Part shown: positions 50,247-59,748 of the stretch, in pieces
Layout of the letters: each line of letters opens with the position of its first letter
Position numbering within the stretch: the first letter of the stretch is position 1
From: Jiella flava
Lineage (GTDB): Bacteria > Pseudomonadota > Alphaproteobacteria > Rhizobiales > Rhizobiaceae
DNA: 64,000 nucleotides
Reading direction: 5' to 3'
Assembly: GCF_017349315.1 (NCBI RefSeq)
Contig: NZ_JAFMPP010000003.1
Span: forward strand, 1-64,000
The notes under the pieces: generated by a model
The model's database searches: none
What the model was told of the DNA's origin: nothing
What the model saw: the letters and a program-made list of their open reading frames with translations, nothing else
Translations under genes and position numbers: made by a program

Positions 50247-51704
50247 TCAGCCTTTGATCGCCTCATAGGCCGCAAGAGCACGGCTGCGGGCGTCGCCATG
50301 ATCGACGATCGGCTTGGGATAATCTTCGCCGAGGGCGATCCCGGCCTGTTTCAGCACGGTCTCACCGGCTTCCCATGGAGCATGGATCGCCGTGTTCGGA
50401 AGGGTTTCCAGTTCCGGGACGAATTGACGGATATAGCGGCCGTCCGGATCGAACCGCTCGCTCTGGGTGATCGGGTTGAAAATCCGGAAGAATGGCTGGG
50501 CGTCGGCGCCCGATCCGCCGATCCACTGCCACTGGGCGGTGTTGGAGGCGATGTCGCCGTCGACCAGCGTATCCCAGAACCAGGCCTCGCCCCGGCGCCA
50601 GTCGATCAACAGATCCTTGGTCAGAAAGGAGCCGACGATCATCCGCACCCGGTTGTGCATCCAGCCGGTCTGCCAGAGCTGGCGCATGCCGGCATCGACG
50701 ATCGGATAACCGGTCATCCCCTTTTGCCAAGCCTTCAGATCCTTCGGCGACTGTTTCCAGGAAAAGCCGTCGAAACGGTCGTTGAAGTTGTCCGAGCCGA
50801 GCGCGCCGAAATGATAGAGCAGGTGATAGTTGAAGTCGCGCCAGACGAGTTCCTGCTTGTACGTCCTGATCGCCTCGTCGGGAATGGTCTTACGGCGGCC
50901 GGCATAGGTGCTGGCGGTGTGATAGGCCCGATAGGGCGAGATCTCGCCCCATCTGAGATAAGGCGACAGACGCGACGTATCGTCGGCAAACGGACGCTCG
51001 CGGCCGTTGTGATAGTCCTCGAGCAGCGCATCGCAAAAGTGCGATAGCCGCTCCTGCGCAGCCTTTTCACCGGGGGTCCAGAATTTCGCAATGCCGCCGG
51101 ACCAGTCCGGCTTGGTCGGCAGAAGATCCCAATCGTCGAGCGTGTCGGAGGCCGGGAAGGTGCCCGGCTGCGAAAAGCCGGTCGGCGGATCGATCGGATC
51201 GCGGGGCTCAGTTTGTGAGACCTTTTTCCAGAACGGAGTGTAGACTTTATAGTAGCCACCCGACTGGGTCGTCACGGATTCCGGCTCATGCAGGATGTTG
51301 GCGGTGAAGCTTTCGACCGCCACGTCGGCACGAAGGGCCTTTTCGATAGCGTTATCGATCTTGCGGGCGCTCTCCTCGTAGCGGCGATTGACGAACAGTG
51401 CCGTCGCTCCGACCGCCTCGATCACGTCGAGGACATGGTCCTTGGCTTTGCCTCGGCGCAGTGTCAGCTGCGTCCCCTTGCCGCGCAGCGAGCGGGCGAA
51501 GTGTTCGAGCGAATGGTGGAGCCACCATTTGTGCGCAGCGCCCAGCGCCCGCAGGCCTTGCGACTCCTCATCCAGAATATAGAGGGGAACGACAGGACGA
51601 CCGGTCTCGGCGGCATGGGCGAGTGCGGGATTGTCGTCGAGCCGGAGATCGTCGCGCAGCCACACCACGATCGGCCCATCCGTTTTTCGCTCGCTCTTTG
51701 CCAT
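50247..51704 (-). CDS. phrB: Deoxyribodipyrimidine photolyase, class I
   Basis: 485 residues. The N-terminal antenna domain begins IVVWLRDDLRLDDNPALAHA. The FAD-binding domain shows LSPYLRWGEISPYRAYHTAS, TYKQELVWRDFNYHLLYHFG, GYPIVDAGMRQLWQTGWMHN and DGDIASNTAQWQWIGGSGAD, all classical for CPD photolyases. It repairs cyclobutane pyrimidine dimers with blue light. The gene is divergent from the glyoxalase-fold dioxygenase gene. Confidence 0.96.
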   Translation of the reverse strand: MAKSERKTDGPIVVWLRDDLRLDDNPALAHAAETGRPVVPLYILDEESQGLRALGAAHKWWLHHSLEHFARSLRGKGTQLTLRRGKAKDHVLDVIEAVGATALFVNRRYEESARKIDNAIEKALRADVAVESFTANILHEPESVTTQSGGYYKVYTPFWKKVSQTEPRDPIDPPTGFSQPGTFPASDTLDDWDLLPTKPDWSGGIAKFWTPGEKAAQERLSHFCDALLEDYHNGRERPFADDTSRLSPYLRWGEISPYRAYHTASTYAGRRKTIPDEAIRTYKQELVWRDFNYHLLYHFGALGSDNFNDRFDGFSWKQSPKDLKAWQKGMTGYPIVDAGMRQLWQTGWMHNRVRMIVGSFLTKDLLIDWRRGEAWFWDTLVDGDIASNTAQWQWIGGSGADAQPFFRIFNPITQSERFDPDGRYIRQFVPELETLPNTAIHAPWEAGETVLKQAGIALGEDYPKPIVDHGDARSRALAAYEAIKG

Positions 51705-51813
51705 GCCATCCCTGTTCGCTGAGGATCCGTCCCTGGCTCAGTATAACGGTGCCTCGCGGCGATGGGTTGCGGCCCTATGGCGGGGAAGGCCGGATGGTTG
51801 GTTTTGTCTGTAA

Positions 51814-51856
51814 GACGAATTGATAACGGCTGTTCAAAAAATGAAGACAATTCGTC
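51814..51856. promoter_or_regulatory. Inverted repeat upstream of the dioxygenase/hydrolase pair
   Basis: GACGAATTG (51814-51822) and CAATTCGTC (51848-51856) are exact 9-base inverted arms 25 bases apart, 72 bases before the dioxygenase start and between two divergent genes. This may be an operator for a quinone- or redox-responsive regulator; no regulator gene is adjacent. Confidence 0.4.
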
Positions 51857-51927
51857 ACGAATCGGCCTCTCACGGATTGCGTCTGCAATCGCTAATTTCG
51901 CCGGCGACACGAGACACGGAGCAAACC

Positions 51928-52875
51928 ATGGCGCTGTCCCTTTCCGGCATCCACCATCTGACCGCGATCACTGCCGATGCCCCCGGCAATCTCGATTTCT
52001 ATACGAGCGTGCTCGGTCTGCGGCTGGTCAAGAAGACCGTCAATCAGGATGACACCTCGGCCTATCATCTGTTCTATGCCGACGGGCTTGCCTCGCCCGG
52101 CACCGACATCACCTTTTTCGACTGGCCGACGCCGCGCGAGCGCCGGGGCACCCATGCGATCGCCCGCACCGGCCTCAGGGTCTTCGGGCGCGCGAGCCTT
52201 GATTACTGGGCGGCGCGGCTGACGAAGCACGCGGTTGCACAGGGTGAGATCCGGGAACTCGATGGGCGGATGGTGCTCGACTTCGAGGATCCGGAAGGCC
52301 AGCGACTGCGGCTGGTCGATGATGGCGGCGCCGGCGCGGCCCATCCTTGGGATGCGAGCCCCGTTCCGGCCGAACACCAGATCCGCGGCCTCGGCCCGAT
52401 CGTGTTGTCGGTGCCGGAGCTGGAGCGGACCGAAACGGTGCTGACTCAACTGATGAACATGCGCAAGCTGCGCCGCTACGAAGAGGCCGGCGCGAGCGTG
52501 CATGTCTTCGAAATGGGCGCTGGCGGCCCGGCGGCCGAACTGCATGTCGCCGTCGAGCCGCATCTGGCGCGGGCCGGGCAGGGCGCAGGCGGCGTCCATC
52601 ACGTCGCCTTTCGCACCGACGATACGGCCAGCTTGACCGAATGGGCCAAGCGGGTGCGCGACTATCGGGTGCCGTCGAGCGGCGAGGTCGAGCGCTATTA
52701 TTTCCGCTCGCTCTATTTCCGTGAGCCGAACGGGATTTTGTTCGAGATCGCCACGGACGGTCCGGGCTTTGCCGTCGACGAGCCGCTGGAGAGCCTCGGC
52801 GAGACGCTCGCTCTGCCGCCCTTTTTGGAGCCGAAGCGGGCGTCGATCGAGGCGAACCTCAAGCCGCTCGATTAA
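51928..52875 (+). CDS. Glyoxalase-fold ring-cleaving dioxygenase, MhqO type
   Basis: 315 residues from the ATG at 51928. Two VOC modules: residues 1-150 ([39 protein letters not shown]) and 155-315 ([50 protein letters not shown]). The metal ligands of the family are visible as His10 of GIHHLT, the His of VHHVAF and the Glu of LFEIA. Relatives act on hydroquinones. The gene is followed 27 bases later by a hydrolase of the MhqD type, the same pairing as in Bacillus quinone-resistance operons. Confidence 0.9.
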   Translation: MALSLSGIHHLTAITADAPGNLDFYTSVLGLRLVKKTVNQDDTSAYHLFYADGLASPGTDITFFDWPTPRERRGTHAIARTGLRVFGRASLDYWAARLTKHAVAQGEIRELDGRMVLDFEDPEGQRLRLVDDGGAGAAHPWDASPVPAEHQIRGLGPIVLSVPELERTETVLTQLMNMRKLRRYEEAGASVHVFEMGAGGPAAELHVAVEPHLARAGQGAGGVHHVAFRTDDTASLTEWAKRVRDYRVPSSGEVERYYFRSLYFREPNGILFEIATDGPGFAVDEPLESLGETLALPPFLEPKRASIEANLKPLD

Positions 52876-52902
52876 CCTTGTCGAAAACATAGGAGCCGGA
52901 TC

Positions 52903-53553
52903 ATGGCTGCGATCGATCGCAACGGGCCGCTGGCGGCGAGCGGCCTTCTCACCGCCGGGTGTGATCCCAAGGACGCGCGCCTGGCGCTCGTCCTCATGCA
53001 TGGGCGGGGCGCCTCGGCCGCCGACATCATCGGTCTCGTCGCGGCTCTCGGCCTGCCCGATCTTTTCGCCGTCGCGCCCGACGCGCCGGGCGGGGCGTGG
53101 TATCCGGCGCCGTTCATGCAGCCGCTTGCCAACAACGAGCCGTATCTGACGAATGCGCTGGCGCGGATCACCGCGATTTTCGAGGGGCTCGACGCCATCG
53201 GCTTTGGGCCCGAGAGACGGGTGCTGGGGGGCTTTTCCCAAGGCGCCTGCCTGTCGCTCGAATACTGCGCCCGCAATCCCGGCGGCATTGCCGGCGTTCT
53301 CGGCTTTTCCGGCGGGCTGATCGGGCCGGATGCAACCGGGCGGTCGGAGGTGGCGAGTCTTGCGGGCACCACGGTGTTCATGGGCTGCAGCCGGTCCGAT
53401 CCGTTCATCCCCGCGGCGCGGGTGATGGAAACCGAGCGGCATCTTCGGGCGCGGGGCGCAAGTGTCGAGACTGTGCTTTATCCGGAGCCTGGCCACGGCA
53501 TCAATGCGGACGAGATCGCCCGTGCCAAGCGGCTCCTGCAATCGATCGGCTAA
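52903..53553 (+). CDS. Alpha/beta hydrolase, phospholipase/carboxylesterase family (MhqD-like)
   Basis: 216 residues from the ATG at 52903, with AGGAG upstream. ALVLMHGRGASAADI is the oxyanion strand, the nucleophile elbow is GGFSQGACLSLEYC, and the charged partners are Asp in CSRSDPFIP and His in PEPGHGINADE. Partner of the preceding dioxygenase; the pair probably detoxifies quinone-like electrophiles. The TAA stop abuts repeat copy F with no gap. Confidence 0.9.
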   Translation: MAAIDRNGPLAASGLLTAGCDPKDARLALVLMHGRGASAADIIGLVAALGLPDLFAVAPDAPGGAWYPAPFMQPLANNEPYLTNALARITAIFEGLDAIGFGPERRVLGGFSQGACLSLEYCARNPGGIAGVLGFSGGLIGPDATGRSEVASLAGTTVFMGCSRSDPFIPAARVMETERHLRARGASVETVLYPEPGHGINADEIARAKRLLQSIG

Positions 53554-53655
53554 AGCATCGGCCCGAACATCGGAGTCGATTTTCGGCAAAGCACGATGCG
53601 GAGAATCAATCAGAGTGCGCGTCCTATGTACATCCGACCGGACGCACGCCGCGCC
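53554..53655 (+). repeat. Two-module palindromic repeat, copy F
   Basis: Starts at the base after the hydrolase stop codon. Module 1 is AAGCATCGGCCCGAACATCGG then GTCGATTTTCGGC and CGATGC. In module 2 the outer arms are changed to GCGCG/CGCGC as a pair. By position it can act as the 3' end of the hydrolase transcript. Confidence 0.85.
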
Positions 53656-53838
53656 GCCATGCTCGCCGAACTTGCCGTCGCAATTTGAAAATCTGCGTAT
53701 TCGCAGTTTCTGAGAGGGCATTTTTCAGGCTGCGGAAAATTGGCTGCCGGCGACAAAAATCGCAACCTTTCCCGCCCAGCGTCTGGGGTTGCGGCGGTGT
53801 CCTGACCCGGCGGAACTGGTTTGCGTGCCGGCAAACTT

Positions 53839-53860
53839 ATTGTATACGTCGTGGCATAAT
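53839..53860 (+). promoter_or_regulatory. Candidate GntR operator overlapping the sugar-acid operon promoter
   Basis: ATTGTATACG contains the 6-base palindrome GTATAC (53842-53847), the core of many FadR/FCD-type GntR operators. CATAAT (53855-53860) just downstream is a good -10 hexamer; no good -35 was found. The site lies 57-78 bases before the dehydratase start. The likely ligand-binding repressor is the FCD-type GntR gene at 58.8 kb. Confidence 0.35.
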
Positions 53861-53916
53861 AAAACTCATGCGTCCGCCCGGTTGGCAAGCAACGGGCGGC
53901 CGAGCCGGGAGCTGCC

Positions 53917-55737
53917 ATGACCGATCGTTCGTCTCCAAAGATTCCGCTGCGATCGCGCGCGTGGTTCGATAACCCTTCCAATCCCGATATGACGGCGCTT
54001 TATCTGGAGCGCTACCTCAATTTCGGCCTCAGCCAGGATGAATTGCAATCCGGCAAACCGATCATCGGCATCGCCCAGACCGGCTCCGATCTCTCCCCTT
54101 GCAACCGCCATCATCTCGAGCTTGCCAAACGGGTGCGCGAAGGCATTCGCGAGGCCGGCGGCATTGCCATTGAATTCCCCGTTCATCCGATTCAGGAAAC
54201 CGGCAAGCGGCCGACCGCCTCGCTCGACCGCAATCTCGCCTATCTCGGCCTGGTCGAGCTGCTTTACGGCTATCCGCTCGACGGCGTGGTGCTGACGATC
54301 GGCTGCGACAAGACCACCCCGGCCTGCCTGATGGCCGCGGCGACGGTGAACATTCCGGCGATCGCGCTGTCGGTCGGGCCGATGCTGAACGGCTGGTTCC
54401 GCGGCGAGCGCACCGGCTCCGGCACGATCGTCTGGAAGGCCCGCGAAATGATGGCCGCCGGCGAGATCGATTATCCGGGCTTCGTCAAGCTGGTCGCCTC
54501 CTCGGCGCCCTCCACCGGCTATTGCAACACCATGGGCACGGCGACGACGATGAATTCGCTCGCCGAGGCCCTCGGAATGCAACTTCCCGGTTCGGCGGCG
54601 ATCCCGGCGCCCTATCGGGACCGCCTGGAGATCTCCTATCTGACCGGCAAGCGCATCGTCGACATGGTGCATGAGGATCTCAAACCCTCCGACATTCTCA
54701 CCCGTGAGGCCTTCATCAACGCGATCCGCGTCAATTCGGCGATCGGCGGCTCGACCAACGCGCCCATCCACTTGAACGCGCTCGCCCGCCATGTCGGCGT
54801 CGAACTGTCGATCGACGACTGGCAGACCTATGGCGAGGAGGTGCCGCTGCTGGTCAATCTGCAGCCCGCCGGCGAATATCTCGGCGAGGACTATTATCAC
54901 GCGGGCGGCGTGCCGGCGGTGGTCGGGCAGCTGATCGAGGAGGGGCTGATCTTCGAGGACGCGCTTACCGTCAACGGCAAGACCCTCGGCGAGAACTGCA
55001 AGGGCGCGGTGATCGAGGACGAGAAGGTCATCCGGCCGTTCGACAAGCCGCTGAAGCCGCGGGCGGGCTTCCGCGTGTTGAAAGGCAATCTGTTCTCCTC
55101 GGCGATCATGAAGCTCTCGGTCGTCTCGCCGCATTTCCGCAAAACCTATTTGGAAAATCCCGACGATCCGATGGCCTTCGAGGGCACGGCAATCGTCTTC
55201 GACGGCCCGGAAGACTATCATCACCGGATCGACGATCCGGCGCTCGCCATCGACGAGAACGCGATCCTGTTCATGCGCGGTGCCGGCCCGATCGGCTATC
55301 CGGGTGGCGCCGAGGTCGTGAACATGCGCGCGCCCGACTACCTCATCAAGCGCGGCATCACCGAGCTGCCCTGTATCGGCGACGGGCGTCAGTCCGGCAC
55401 TTCCGGTTCGCCGTCGATCCTCAATGCGTCGCCCGAGGCGGCGGCGGGCGGGGGTCTGGCGCTGTTGCAGACCGGCGATCGGGTTCGAATCGATCTTGGC
55501 AAGGGCACCGCCGACATTCTGATCCCGGATGCCGAGCTGACGGAGCGCGCGAATGCCTTGGAGGCTTCCGGCGGCTATGCGTTCCCGGCCCATCAGACGC
55601 CTTGGCAGGAGATCCAGCGCGGCATCGTCTCGCAGTTCGAGACCGGCATGGTGCTGCAGCCGGCGCTTTCCTATCAGCGGCTCGCCCAGGGCGGCGCCAG
55701 CGGCGAGATGCCGAAGGTGCCGCGCGACAACCATTGA
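53917..55737 (+). CDS. IlvD/Edd-family sugar-acid dehydratase
   Basis: 606 residues. Fe-S ligands Cys62 (PCNRHH), Cys130 ([10 protein letters not shown]) and Cys203 ([11 protein letters not shown]) are present, as are [20 protein letters not shown] and the C-terminal [20 protein letters not shown]. The group with this spacing includes L-arabinonate, D-xylonate and D-fuconate dehydratases, which form 2-keto-3-deoxy sugar acids. Biosynthetic dihydroxyacid dehydratase is less likely because all neighbours are sugar-acid catabolic. It is the first gene of the cluster. Confidence 0.9.
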   Translation: MTDRSSPKIPLRSRAWFDNPSNPDMTALYLERYLNFGLSQDELQSGKPIIGIAQTGSDLSPCNRHHLELAKRVREGIREAGGIAIEFPVHPIQETGKRPTASLDRNLAYLGLVELLYGYPLDGVVLTIGCDKTTPACLMAAATVNIPAIALSVGPMLNGWFRGERTGSGTIVWKAREMMAAGEIDYPGFVKLVASSAPSTGYCNTMGTATTMNSLAEALGMQLPGSAAIPAPYRDRLEISYLTGKRIVDMVHEDLKPSDILTREAFINAIRVNSAIGGSTNAPIHLNALARHVGVELSIDDWQTYGEEVPLLVNLQPAGEYLGEDYYHAGGVPAVVGQLIEEGLIFEDALTVNGKTLGENCKGAVIEDEKVIRPFDKPLKPRAGFRVLKGNLFSSAIMKLSVVSPHFRKTYLENPDDPMAFEGTAIVFDGPEDYHHRIDDPALAIDENAILFMRGAGPIGYPGGAEVVNMRAPDYLIKRGITELPCIGDGRQSGTSGSPSILNASPEAAAGGGLALLQTGDRVRIDLGKGTADILIPDAELTERANALEASGGYAFPAHQTPWQEIQRGIVSQFETGMVLQPALSYQRLAQGGASGEMPKVPRDNH

Positions 55738-55797
55738 GACCGGCCGCGCGTCGGCTTCGCGCTCGGCGTGCTCGCGGCGGTTGATCGGCTGCGCTAC

Positions 55798-55900
55798 AGC
55801 ATCGGCCCGACAATCGAAATCGATTTTCGGCAAAGCACGATGCGTAGAATCAAAGAGTTAGAGCGTCCTTTCTGCGTCCGATAGGACGCAGGGCGCTCTA
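55798..55900 (+). repeat. Two-module palindromic repeat, copy G (best copy)
   Basis: The most regular copy. Module 1 has GCATCG, CCGACAATCG, CGATTTTCGG and CGATGC. The spacer is AGAATCAAAGAG. Module 2 is TTAGAGCGTCC, CTGCGTCC, GGACGCAG and GCGCTCTAA. It lies 60 bases past the dehydratase stop, between it and the SDR gene. Confidence 0.9.
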
Positions 55901-56004
55901 AGCCGGGCTCGGGCGTTGGATCGCCGTTTCGGCGTGCTCGTGCTTCGAGCCAAGTGCGACCGGGTACAGGACACCAGTTGCGTGAGAGGGAAGGAATGCC
56001 AGTG

Positions 56005-56757
56005 ATGTCAGGACGTCTTGAGGGCAAGATCGCGGTTTGCACCGCCGCCGGCCAGGGGATCGGGCGGGCCGTCGCCGAAGCCTTTCTCGCCGAGGGCGCG
56101 ACGGTCTATGCGTCGGATCTTGACGCCAAAAAACTCAGCGGCCTCGACAGTCTTGGAACGGCGCATGTCAGCGGCCTCGACGTGACCGACAAGGCGGCGG
56201 TCGCGGCCTATCTCGCCGGTGTCGAAACGCCCGACATCCTCTTCAACTGCGCCGGCTTCGTCCATCACGGCACCGTTCTCGACTGCGACGAGGCGGCTTG
56301 GGACTTCTCCTTCGATCTCAACGTCAAGGCGATGCACCGCATGATCCAGGGGCTGTTGCCGCGCATGCTGGACCATGGCGGCGGCTCGATCATCAACATG
56401 TCCTCGGCGGCTTCCTCGATCAAAGCCGCGCCGAACCGCTATGTCTACATGGCGAGCAAGGCGGCGGTGGTCGGGCTTACCCGCTCGATCGCGGTCGACT
56501 TCGTCGGTCGCGGCATTCGCTGCAACGCCATCTGCCCCGGCACGATCGAGTCGCCGTCCCTCGACGGTCGGATCGCCGAACTCGGCAAGTCGGTCGGCGG
56601 CGCGCAGAAGGCGCGGGCGATGTTCGTCGAGCGCCAGCCGATGGGCCGGATCGGCACGGCGGCGGAAATCGCCCATCTCGCCGTTTATCTCGGCTCCGAC
56701 GAGAGCGCCTATACGACCGGAACGACGCAGCTGATCGACGGGGGCTGGTCGCTCTAA
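56005..56757 (+). CDS. SDR dehydrogenase, probable 2-keto-3-deoxy-sugar-acid dehydrogenase
   Basis: 250 residues from the ATG at 56005 (AAGGA 9 bases upstream; an ATG at 55996 is equally possible). NAD-binding CTAAGQGIGRAVAEAF, NCAGFVHHG, the active site SSAASSIKAAPNRYVYMASK (Ser, Tyr, Lys), and NAICPGTIESPSLDGRI. The CTAAGQGIG form and SIKAAPNR phrase are typical of 2-keto-3-deoxy-L-fuconate dehydrogenase and its human relative DHRS6. With the FAH-family hydrolase in the same cluster this suggests the non-phosphorylated route that ends in pyruvate and lactate or glycolate. Confidence 0.85.
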   Translation: MSGRLEGKIAVCTAAGQGIGRAVAEAFLAEGATVYASDLDAKKLSGLDSLGTAHVSGLDVTDKAAVAAYLAGVETPDILFNCAGFVHHGTVLDCDEAAWDFSFDLNVKAMHRMIQGLLPRMLDHGGGSIINMSSAASSIKAAPNRYVYMASKAAVVGLTRSIAVDFVGRGIRCNAICPGTIESPSLDGRIAELGKSVGGAQKARAMFVERQPMGRIGTAAEIAHLAVYLGSDESAYTTGTTQLIDGGWSL

Positions 56758-56807
56758 GCCGACAGGTGAGGCGGATCGGCGGCGAGGACGATCGAAAGGA
56801 GGAAACG

Positions 56808-57791
56808 ATGCGGATCTTGATACTGGGGGCTGCCGGCATGGTCGGCCGGCGCCTGATCGACCGGCTGCTGGCCGAGAAGACCCTCGCCGGCGAGGCGATC
56901 ATCGCCATCGATGCCTTCGACGTGGTCGCACCGGACCTTGCCGCCTGCGATGGGGTTGCGATCGAGGCCAGCGCCGGCGACATCGCCGACGAAGCGACGG
57001 TCAAGGCGCTGATCGCCAAGCGTCCGGAGATGATCTTCCATCTCGCCGCGATCGTCTCCGGCGAGGCCGAGGCGGATTTTGCGAAGGGTTACCGGATCAA
57101 TCTCGACGGTATGACCCATCTCCTCGAAGCGATCCGCGCGCAAGGCGAGAATTACCGCCCGCGCCTGGTCTTCACCTCCTCGATCGCCGTTTTCGGGTCG
57201 CCCTTCGAAGAGCCGATCGGCGACACCTTCCTCTCGGCGCCGCTGACCAGCTACGGCACCCAGAAGGCGATCTCCGAACTCTTGCTCAACGACTACAGCC
57301 GCAAGGGTTTTATCGACGGCATCGGCGTCCGGCTGCCGACCATCGTCGTGCGCCCCGGCAAGCCAAACAAGGCGGCGTCGGGCTTCTTTTCCGGGATCAT
57401 CCGCGAGCCGCTGGCCGGGCAGGAGGCGATCCTGCCGGTCGCCGACGACGTGCGCCACTGGGTGGCGAGCCCAGCCTCGGCGGTGGAATTCTTGATGCAC
57501 GCGGCGACGATGGACACCGATGTCCTCGGCGCCCGGCGGTGCCTGACCATGCCCGGCCTGTCGGTGACGATCGCCGAGATGATCGAGGCCTTGCGCATGG
57601 TGGCGGGCGACGCGGCGGCGGCGCGGATTCGCCGCGAGCCGGATGCGGTGATCGAGAAGATCGTTGCCGGCTGGCCGCGTAGCTTCGACGCCAGCCGGGC
57701 GGAAAGCGTCGGCTTTGCCGCCGACAAGAGCTTTGCCGATATCATCCGCGCCCACATCGCCCACATCGCCGACGCGGCGAAGCGGGATTAG
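56808..57791 (+). CDS. denD: D-erythronate dehydrogenase
   Basis: 327 residues from the ATG at 56808, with AAAGGAGG upstream. Extended SDR with MRILILGAAGMVGRRLIDRL, FHLAAIVSGEAEADFAKGYR, the YxxxK active site SYGTQKAISELLLNDY, and RPGKPNKAASGFFSGIIREP, all distinctive for DenD. It oxidises D-erythronate to the 2-keto acid. The kinase, aldolase and isomerase (otnK, otnC, otnI) of the tetronate pathway are not in the window. Confidence 0.88.
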   Translation: MRILILGAAGMVGRRLIDRLLAEKTLAGEAIIAIDAFDVVAPDLAACDGVAIEASAGDIADEATVKALIAKRPEMIFHLAAIVSGEAEADFAKGYRINLDGMTHLLEAIRAQGENYRPRLVFTSSIAVFGSPFEEPIGDTFLSAPLTSYGTQKAISELLLNDYSRKGFIDGIGVRLPTIVVRPGKPNKAASGFFSGIIREPLAGQEAILPVADDVRHWVASPASAVEFLMHAATMDTDVLGARRCLTMPGLSVTIAEMIEALRMVAGDAAAARIRREPDAVIEKIVAGWPRSFDASRAESVGFAADKSFADIIRAHIAHIADAAKRD

Positions 57792-57867
57792 GGGCACCGG
57801 CCGGGGTGACATCCTTGTGGTCGAGACGAGGCGGCCCGGCGCACGCAAAGACAGGAAAGGCGAGATC

Positions 57868-58764
57868 ATGACGGATCGTCCCAAGATCGGGTTCATCGGT
57901 GCCGGGCTGATGGGCCATGGCATGGCGAAGAACCTCGTCGAGGCCGGCTACGAGCTGACTGTGCTCGCCCATCGCAACCGCGAGCCGATCGAGGATCTGA
58001 AAAGCCGCGGCGCCCGCGAGGCGGCGGATGCTGCCGCGATCGCCAACGGCGCTGAGGTGGTGTTCCTGTGTCTGCCGGGGAGCCCGCAGGTCGAGGAGAC
58101 GGTCTTCGCCATCCTGGCGGTTGCGGGGCCAGTCACGACCATCATCGACACGTCGACCGCCAATCCGGTCTCCACCCGGGCGCTTGCCGAGCGCTGTGAG
58201 GCGGCCGGCATCACGCTTGTCGACGCGCCGCTGTCGCGCACGCCGAAGGAGGCCTGGGCCGGCAATCTCGACATCATGGTGGGAGCGAGCGAGGCGGTGT
58301 TCGCGCGCGTCAAACCGCTGCTCGATGTGATCGGCGGCAAAGTGGTGCGGGTCGGCGACTGCGGCGCCGGCCATACGATGAAGCTCCTCAACAACTTCAT
58401 TTCGCTCGGCTATGCCGCGCTTTATGCCGAAGCGCTGGCGATCGGTGCCAAGAACGGCATCACGCCCGAGGTCTTCCACAGTGTGATCGGTGGCGGGCGG
58501 ATGGATTGCGGCTTCTACCAGACCTTCATGGACTATGTCGTCGGCGGCAATCCCAACGCCCATCCGTTCGCCCTCGCCAATGCCCATAAGGACATGCGCT
58601 ATCTGGTGTCGCTGGCCAATGAGAGCGGCATTGCGAGCCACGTCTCGTCTGCGGTCAAGAACGGTTTTGCGACCGCCGAGGCGATCGGCAAGGGCAGCGA
58701 CTATCTGCCGACGCTGGCCGACATCGTCGGCGGACTGAACGGGATTTCGGGACAGAAACTGTGA
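57868..58764 (+). CDS. ltnD: NAD-binding beta-hydroxyacid dehydrogenase, L-threonate dehydrogenase-like
   Basis: 298 residues. Rossmann motif IGFIGAGLMGHGMAKNLVEA, FLCLPGSPQVEETVFAILAV, substrate loop DAPLSRTPKEAWAGNLDIMV, catalytic lysine in GAGHTMKLLNNFISLGYAAL. Members of this group include LtnD, 3-hydroxyisobutyrate and tartronate semialdehyde dehydrogenases. Pairing with denD favours L-threonate. The ltnD name is therefore partly contextual. Confidence 0.82.
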   Translation: MTDRPKIGFIGAGLMGHGMAKNLVEAGYELTVLAHRNREPIEDLKSRGAREAADAAAIANGAEVVFLCLPGSPQVEETVFAILAVAGPVTTIIDTSTANPVSTRALAERCEAAGITLVDAPLSRTPKEAWAGNLDIMVGASEAVFARVKPLLDVIGGKVVRVGDCGAGHTMKLLNNFISLGYAALYAEALAIGAKNGITPEVFHSVIGGGRMDCGFYQTFMDYVVGGNPNAHPFALANAHKDMRYLVSLANESGIASHVSSAVKNGFATAEAIGKGSDYLPTLADIVGGLNGISGQKL

Positions 58765-58810
58765 AAGGAGGGACGGCGGCGTCCGCGACGTCGGCCGCCC
58801 GAGCGATGCC

Positions 58811-59620
58811 ATGGTGGAGATGAAGACGACGCGCCCAGACGACGAGAACGAGGCCCTGGCGACTGGTCCCTCAGAGGCTGCGCGCGGGCGAAAAGGCAGA
58901 GGAGCGCTGGCGCCGTCCGGTTCGCGGCCGCGTCCGACCTTGCAGGGCCTCGCCCGGCTGCCGGCCCGCGACCGCGCCTATCACGATCTGAAATTCCGTA
59001 TCCTCGAAGGCCGGCTGCCGCCGGGGACGAAGCTCCTCGAAGCCGAAGTGGCCAATCTCCTCGGTCTGTCGCGCACGCCGGTGCGCGAGGCGCTGATCCG
59101 GTTGGAAGAAGAGGATCTCGTCGAGGTGCGGCCGCGCCACGGCATCACCGTCAAATCCCAGTCCCTCGACGATCTCGCCCAGATCTACGACATCCTCTCG
59201 CCGCTCGAGGTCAAGGCGGCCGCGCTGCTCGCCCGCCGCGGCCTCAAGCCGGATGAGGCGCGGCGGCTGTCGTCGCTGCTTGACCAGATGGAGCGCGAGA
59301 CCGAGCGCGGCGACATCGTCCAATGGTCGCATCTCGACAATCTGTTTCACTCCGATCTCGTCAGCCTGTGCGGAAACGGCCGGCTGCAGGTCGCCCTGCG
59401 CCTGTGCTGGGACCAGCAATATCGGGCCCATATCGCGATCATCAAGCTGAGGCCCCGGCCGACCCAATCGGACCGCGAACATCGGGCGATCTTCGAGGCG
59501 ATTCGTGAGCGCGACGAACGGCTGGCCGCCCATCTGCACGCCCAGCACCGCGAGCGCGCCGATCGCAATGTGCTCGCCATGCTGCGGCGGCAGGCGGCGG
59601 GCTTTGCTCCGTCGCCCTGA
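58811..59620 (+). CDS. GntR family regulator, FCD subgroup (first)
   Basis: 269 residues. After a 45-residue charged N-terminal extension, the winged helix (about 50-115: AYHDLKFRILEGRLPPGTKL, LLGLSRTPVREALIRLEEED) is followed by the helical FCD ligand domain with its metal-binding Asp and His residues (DNLFHSDLVSL, DREHRAIFEAIRERDE). Likely repressor of the surrounding cluster, released by a sugar acid. See the GTATAC site upstream of the dehydratase. Confidence 0.9.
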   Translation: MVEMKTTRPDDENEALATGPSEAARGRKGRGALAPSGSRPRPTLQGLARLPARDRAYHDLKFRILEGRLPPGTKLLEAEVANLLGLSRTPVREALIRLEEEDLVEVRPRHGITVKSQSLDDLAQIYDILSPLEVKAAALLARRGLKPDEARRLSSLLDQMERETERGDIVQWSHLDNLFHSDLVSLCGNGRLQVALRLCWDQQYRAHIAIIKLRPRPTQSDREHRAIFEAIRERDERLAAHLHAQHRERADRNVLAMLRRQAAGFAPSP

Positions 59621-59748
59621 AGTCTCGGCGCGAGGGAGCGTGACGGCTGCGGGATCGCAACGGATAGGTGATTTGCGTCGACGGCGCGGTTCGGCCGGGA
59701 GGGCGTCGGGCGCGCCGGATTTGATGGGCGGCCGGGAGGACAGGGACC

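Noticed and set aside
53866-55833. 655-codon open frame on the minus strand
   Set aside because: Shadow of the IlvD/Edd dehydratase, low-complexity and Arg/Gly/Asp-rich, starting inside repeat copy G.
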